Assembly (NCBI RefSeq): GCF_013155125.1
Contig: NZ_CP053564.1
Location: 4,719,501-4,783,500, forward strand
DNA from: Pseudonocardia broussonetiae
Lineage (GTDB): Bacteria > Actinomycetota > Actinomycetes > Mycobacteriales > Pseudonocardiaceae
Length of the DNA stretch: 64,000 bases
Reading direction: 5' to 3'
The notes under the pieces were generated by a model that saw only the letters and a list, made by a program, of their open reading frames with translations, was not told the origin of the DNA and did no database searches. This document shows, one piece after another, positions 60,453-64,000 of this stretch (within the stretch, counting starts at the first letter, position 1; each line of letters opens with the position of its first letter). The position numbers and the translations under genes were made by a program.

Positions 60453-63400
60453 CCTCGGCCACCTCGTCGGCGACCTCGTCGAGCGCCTCGGCGCCGAGCG
60501 CGAACAGCGAGCGCAGCGAGTCGGTGGACAGCTCGGTGAGCCATCCCTCCCCGTCGCCGACGACCATGTCCGACAGCGCCCGCTTCTTCGTGATCATCTC
60601 GTCGATCCGCTCCTCGACGGTGCCCGGGCACAGGAACTTCCGCACCTGGACGTTGCGCTTCTGCCCGATCCGGAACGCGCGGTCGGTGGCCTGGTTCTCC
60701 ACCGCCGGGTTCCACCAGCGGTCCAGGTGCACGACGTGGTTGGCCGCGGTGAGCGTGAGCCCGGTGCCGCCCGCCTTGAGCGAGAGCAGCAGGATCGAGG
60801 GCCCCTCGCCGCTCTGGAACCGCGCCACCATCTCGTCACGTCGCTGCTTCGGGGTGCCGCCGTGCAGGAAGGCGACGTCGGTGTCGAAGCGGGCCGACAG
60901 ATGCGGCACCAGCATGTGCCCGAACTCGGTGAACTGGGTGAAGCACAGCACGCGGTCGCCCTCGTCGAGGATCTCGGCGAGGATCTCCTCCAGCCGCGCG
61001 ACCTTGCCCGAGCGCCGCCCGACCGGCGACCCGTCGTGCAGGAGCTGCGCGGGGTGGTTGCACACCTGCTTGAGCTTGGCCATCGCGGCGAGGACGTTGC
61101 CGCGGCGCTCGATGCCGTCGGAGCCCTCGATCTTCTCCATCATGTCGTCGACGACCGTGCGGTAGAGCGAGGCCTGCTCGCGGGTGAGCCGGTAGTGCTG
61201 GGTGATCTCGATCTTCTCGGGCAGGTCGTCGATGATCGTCGGGTCGGTCTTGACCCGGCGCAGCAGGTAGGGCCGGGTGACGCGGCGCAGCAGCTCGGCC
61301 GCCTCGGTGCTGCCGTGGCGCTCGACGGGGATGGCGTAGCGCGCGCGGAAGCGGTCGGCCGTGCCGAGCAGGCCCGGGTTGAGCACGTCCATCACCGACC
61401 ACAGCTCCGAGAGCCGGTTCTCCACCGGCGTGCCGGTGAGCGCGACCCGGTGCCCGGCGGTGATCCGGCGCACCGCCCGCGCCTGCGTGGAGCGGCTGTT
61501 CTTCACCTGCTGCGCCTCGTCGAGCACCAGGCGGTGCCAGGCCAGGGCGCTCAGCTCCTCGACGTCGCGGGCGGCGGTGGCGTAGGTGGTGACGACCAGG
61601 TCGGCACCCGCGACGGCCGCCGCCAGCGCCTCGCCGTGGCGACGCCCGGCGCCGTGGTGGGCGTGCACCCGCAGGTCGGGGGCGAACCGGGCGGCCTCGC
61701 GCTGCCACGTGCCGACCAGCGACATCGGGCACAGCAGCAGTGTCGGCCCCGGGCTCCCGCCGGAGCGCTCGTGCGCCTCCAACGCCAGGACCTGCACCGT
61801 CTTGCCCAGCCCCATGTCGTCGGCCAGGCACGCGCCCAGCCCCAGCGACGACAGGAACGCCAGCCACGCGACGCCCCGCTCCTGGTACGGGCGCAGCGTC
61901 GCGGTGAACCCGGGCGGCGTCGGGACCGGGGTGAGCGCGCGCTCGGCCTGCCCGGACAGCAGGTCGCCGATCCAGCCGTCGGTGTGGATGGCCGTGACGG
62001 GGATCGGGGTGTCCCAGTCGTCGTCGCCGGGATGGCGCTGGGCCAGGGCCAGCACCTCGGCGGCCGTGGGCGCGGTGCCCCCGCGCCGCGTGCGCGCCTT
62101 CTCCAGGAACCTCAGCCCCGCGGTGAGCCGCTCGGCGTCGACGCTCACCCACCGGCCCCGCAGCCGCACCAGCGGCGCCTTCGCGGCGACGAGGTCGGCG
62201 ATCTCGTCCTCGGACAGCTCCTGGTCGCCCACCGCGAGCGACCACGCGAAGTTCGCCAGCTGCTCCCGGCCCAGCCCGCCGCGGGTGACGACCCGGTCGG
62301 TGGGCGTGGACCGCGCCGAGAGCGCCAGCCCGACCGTGCGCGTGCCGTCCCAGCCGCGGGGCAGCTGCACCCCGAACCCGGCCGCGACCAGCAGCGCGGC
62401 GTCGGCGGTGAGGAAGCGGTGGGCGCCGTCGAGGTCGAGGTCGAGCGCCGAGGGCCGGGGCCCGCGCAGCGCCGGGGCCAGCGCCGGCACCACCTGCGCC
62501 GCGCGCCCCAGCTCGGCCAGCAGCAGCTCCTGCGGCCCGGCCAGCAGCCGGTCGGCCGCGCCGTCCCACACCGCCGTGGCCGGGACGAGCAGGCTCGGGT
62601 CGGCCGTGGACTGCAGCAGGAACTCCAGGATCCAGCGCGTGCCGTCGCCGGTCTGGTCGTCGGGGTCCTCGCCCGGGTCGGCGGGGTCGTGCAGCGTGGA
62701 GACCTCGGCGAGCCGGAAGATCGCCGTGCCGTCGCCGGTGGGGGCGGTGCCGAAGGCGTCCCACTCCTGCAGCGCCTCGGCGAGCGGGCGGGTGTCGGCG
62801 TCGACGCGGGGGTCGGGCGCGAGCAGGGCGGCCAGCCACACCTCGGTGACGGGCGGGTCGGCCGCGGGCCGGGCGGGGGCCAGGGCGATGGGCTCGGCGG
62901 AGCGGGCCAGCCGGTCGCGCACGGCGGCGTCGACCAGTGCGTCGAGGGCGTCGAGCACGAGCGCCTCGGCGTCGGGCCGGTGCTGCTCGGCCCGGGCGAC
63001 CGGGGGCAGCGCGCGGACGAGGGAGTCGAGCGCGACCGCGTCGAGGCCCTGCACGACCGGGCGCCAGCGCGCGGTGCCGTCGTCGGCCAGGGTCGGCAGG
63101 ACGCGGCCGCGCACGGTCAGGTCGGCGGCCAGCGCCGCCAGCTCGCGCAGGTGGGCGACCGAGGCGCCGTAGCGCACGTCGTCGACCGGGTCGTCGAGCT
63201 CCGCGACGTCGACGACCAGCGCGGGCACCGACCACGGCCGCAGCACCGGCCCCGATCGCGGGGGAGCATCGCGCCCGCCCGAGCGCACCAGCTCCGGCGA
63301 GGCCAGCGGCCCGCCGGGGCGCGAGGGCAGCAGCAGCGTGAGCGCGGTGGCCTTGCCCGGGTGCAGCGCCGCGAGCGCCGCCGACGGCATCGCGAACGGG

Positions 63401-63513
63401 TGCGGCCGGGCCGAGCGCAGCGAGCGGCTGGTGGCCGTGGCCGGGCGGTCGCCGTCCTCGCCCCACAGGACGACCCCGCGGCCGGGGGACCAGAGGGCGT
63501 GGACGGCGAGCAC
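60445..63513 (-). CDS. SNF2-family DNA-dependent ATPase/helicase
   Basis: A 1022-residue protein. The N-terminal 480 residues are a bacterial SNF2 extension with no clear catalytic motif. The two RecA lobes follow: Walker A DDMGLGKTVQ (about 564-573), motif II DEAQ (about 662), GTPVENRLSELW (motif III region), then FTQFTEFG, LSLKAGGTGLTLT and the QATDRAFRIGQ motif VI. It translocates on duplex DNA, possibly in repair or remodelling. GTG start at 63513. Together with the SWIM gene it forms a coupled pair. No nuclease or methylase gene is adjacent, so a known defence system cannot be claimed. Confidence 0.93.
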   Translation of the reverse strand: MLAVHALWSPGRGVVLWGEDGDRPATATSRSLRSARPHPFAMPSAALAALHPGKATALTLLLPSRPGGPLASPELVRSGGRDAPPRSGPVLRPWSVPALVVDVAELDDPVDDVRYGASVAHLRELAALAADLTVRGRVLPTLADDGTARWRPVVQGLDAVALDSLVRALPPVARAEQHRPDAEALVLDALDALVDAAVRDRLARSAEPIALAPARPAADPPVTEVWLAALLAPDPRVDADTRPLAEALQEWDAFGTAPTGDGTAIFRLAEVSTLHDPADPGEDPDDQTGDGTRWILEFLLQSTADPSLLVPATAVWDGAADRLLAGPQELLLAELGRAAQVVPALAPALRGPRPSALDLDLDGAHRFLTADAALLVAAGFGVQLPRGWDGTRTVGLALSARSTPTDRVVTRGGLGREQLANFAWSLAVGDQELSEDEIADLVAAKAPLVRLRGRWVSVDAERLTAGLRFLEKARTRRGGTAPTAAEVLALAQRHPGDDDWDTPIPVTAIHTDGWIGDLLSGQAERALTPVPTPPGFTATLRPYQERGVAWLAFLSSLGLGACLADDMGLGKTVQVLALEAHERSGGSPGPTLLLCPMSLVGTWQREAARFAPDLRVHAHHGAGRRHGEALAAAVAGADLVVTTYATAARDVEELSALAWHRLVLDEAQQVKNSRSTQARAVRRITAGHRVALTGTPVENRLSELWSVMDVLNPGLLGTADRFRARYAIPVERHGSTEAAELLRRVTRPYLLRRVKTDPTIIDDLPEKIEITQHYRLTREQASLYRTVVDDMMEKIEGSDGIERRGNVLAAMAKLKQVCNHPAQLLHDGSPVGRRSGKVARLEEILAEILDEGDRVLCFTQFTEFGHMLVPHLSARFDTDVAFLHGGTPKQRRDEMVARFQSGEGPSILLLSLKAGGTGLTLTAANHVVHLDRWWNPAVENQATDRAFRIGQKRNVQVRKFLCPGTVEERIDEMITKKRALSDMVVGDGEGWLTELSTDSLRSLFALGAEALDEVADEVAEDA

Positions 63514-63550
63514 CCGACCACGCTACGACGGCCCCCCGACAGTCCGGGCC

Positions 63551-63889
63551 TCAGGCCAGGCCGTACCGCGCGTGCTCCTCGGACGGGACGAGGTCGGCGT
63601 ACTCCGGGTGCTTCGCGATCCAGCTCCGGACGAACGGGCAGGCCGGGTGCACCGCCAGGCCGCGGGCGCGGGCGGCGTCCAGCGCCGCCCGCACGAGCCG
63701 CCCGCCGAGCCCCTGGCCCTCGAAGGCCGTGTCGATCTCGGTGTGGGTGAAGGTGATCACGCCGGGACGGGTGCGGTACGCCGCGAACCCGGCCAGCTTG
63801 CCGCCGGTGTGGATCTCGAAGCGGGACCACTCGGCGACGTCGAGGACGGTGGGCTCGGCGGGAGCGGGGGCGGCGTCAGCCACGGGCAC
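63551..63889 (-). CDS. Short GNAT N-acetyltransferase (YjdJ/GCN5-related type)
   Basis: A 112-residue minimal acetyltransferase-like protein. The segment EFEGQGLGGRLVRAALDAARARGL, divided here as TAFEGQGLGGRLV and ALDAARARG, is the acetyl-CoA loop and helix; HPACPFVRSWIAKHPEYADL is the conserved end of this small GNAT subfamily. Members are thought to act on unknown small targets. GTG start at 63889 or 63883; both overlap the end of the pirin gene, so the two are coupled. It lies 37 nt upstream of the SNF2 gene. Confidence 0.84.
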   Translation of the reverse strand: MPVADAAPAPAEPTVLDVAEWSRFEIHTGGKLAGFAAYRTRPGVITFTHTEIDTAFEGQGLGGRLVRAALDAARARGLAVHPACPFVRSWIAKHPEYADLVPSEEHARYGLA

Positions 63890-64000
63890 CTCCGTGCGGG
63901 ATGTAGGTCGCGGGCACGACCCCCAGCTTGCCCTTCTGGTAGTCCTCGAACGCGGCCAGCACCTCGGCCTTGGTGTTCATCACGAACGGGCCGGCCCAGG
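63876..64000 (-). CDS. Pirin family protein, C-terminal end (cut by window edge)
   Basis: The last 40 codons read GPFVMNTKAEVLAAFEDYQ and end PHGGARG. The GPFVMNT motif and the following AFEDYQ-type helix are characteristic of the pirin C-terminal cupin domain. The rest of the gene lies beyond the window, so catalytic residues cannot be checked. It is upstream of and coupled to the short GNAT gene. Pirins are iron-binding cupins, some with quercetinase activity; the function here is unknown. Confidence 0.8.
   Translation of the reverse strand, partial: WAGPFVMNTKAEVLAAFEDYQKGKLGVVPATYIPHGGARG

Overview
The window looks like chromosomal DNA of a very GC-rich actinomycete, most likely of the Pseudonocardia type. 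This is inferred from gene content and base composition. Lineage markers are Lsr2, LLM-type (F420/flavin) oxidoreductases, a mycothiol-dependent isomerase-fold protein, DUF3152, DUF4333 and DUF3817 proteins, a DUF222/HNH (13E12-type) protein, IdeR/DmdR-like iron boxes and mycobacterial-type LexA boxes. No rRNA, tRNA, CRISPR array, phage or transposase gene was seen. About 59 protein genes are supported.

Layout. 1-9.7 kb: a DUF3152 metalloprotease-like gene, then a long minus-strand block: GT4 glycosyltransferase, Eis-like acetyltransferase, kynA, kynU, LLM oxidoreductase, trehalose-synthase-like GH13, SDR and 5-formyl-THF cyclo-ligase, many joined by 4-nt overlaps. 10-17.2 kb: a DUF222/HNH gene with a LexA box, then a PlsB acyltransferase overlapping a three-domain HAD / PlsC / wax-ester-synthase fusion. 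17.2-19 kb: siderophore-interacting protein and FhuF-like reductase, each with an iron box, separated by a 33-bp tandem array. 19-34 kb: CoA transferase, phosphodiesterase, Rieske protein, glgX, a zinc-ribbon SDR with an AT-hook protein under a LexA-like box, hrpB, two helical proteins, a lipoprotein intradiol dioxygenase and an amylosucrase-like GH13. 34-37.3 kb: three tandem AIM24 proteins and an iron-siderophore binding lipoprotein with an iron box.

37.4-43.1 kb holds the most interesting operon: OleA-like ketosynthase, GT2 glycosyltransferase, cytochrome P450, OleC-like ligase and OleD-like reductase, all overlapping, with no OleB. OleA, OleD and OleC chemistry without OleB is expected to stop at a beta-lactone, so this is a candidate tailored beta-lactone pathway. 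43-64 kb: anti-sigma kinase, secreted lipase, aromatic amino acid decarboxylase-like enzyme, two acyl-CoA synthetases, MFS and membrane proteins, lsr2 divergent from a MarR gene, acyl-CoA dehydrogenase, Cys/Met-type PLP enzyme, second LLM enzyme, a SWIM/SNF2 pair, a small GNAT and a truncated pirin.

The most unusual DNA-level signal is a dispersed 16-bp palindrome, GCGTTCCGCGGAACGC, found 18 times (two copies with changed arms or core). It occurs alone in intergenic DNA and in frame inside genes. It also forms two arrays with an exact 33-bp period: four units between the SIP and fhuF-like genes, and nine units inside the OleC-like gene. In the latter it adds about 11 residues per unit to the protein without breaking the frame.
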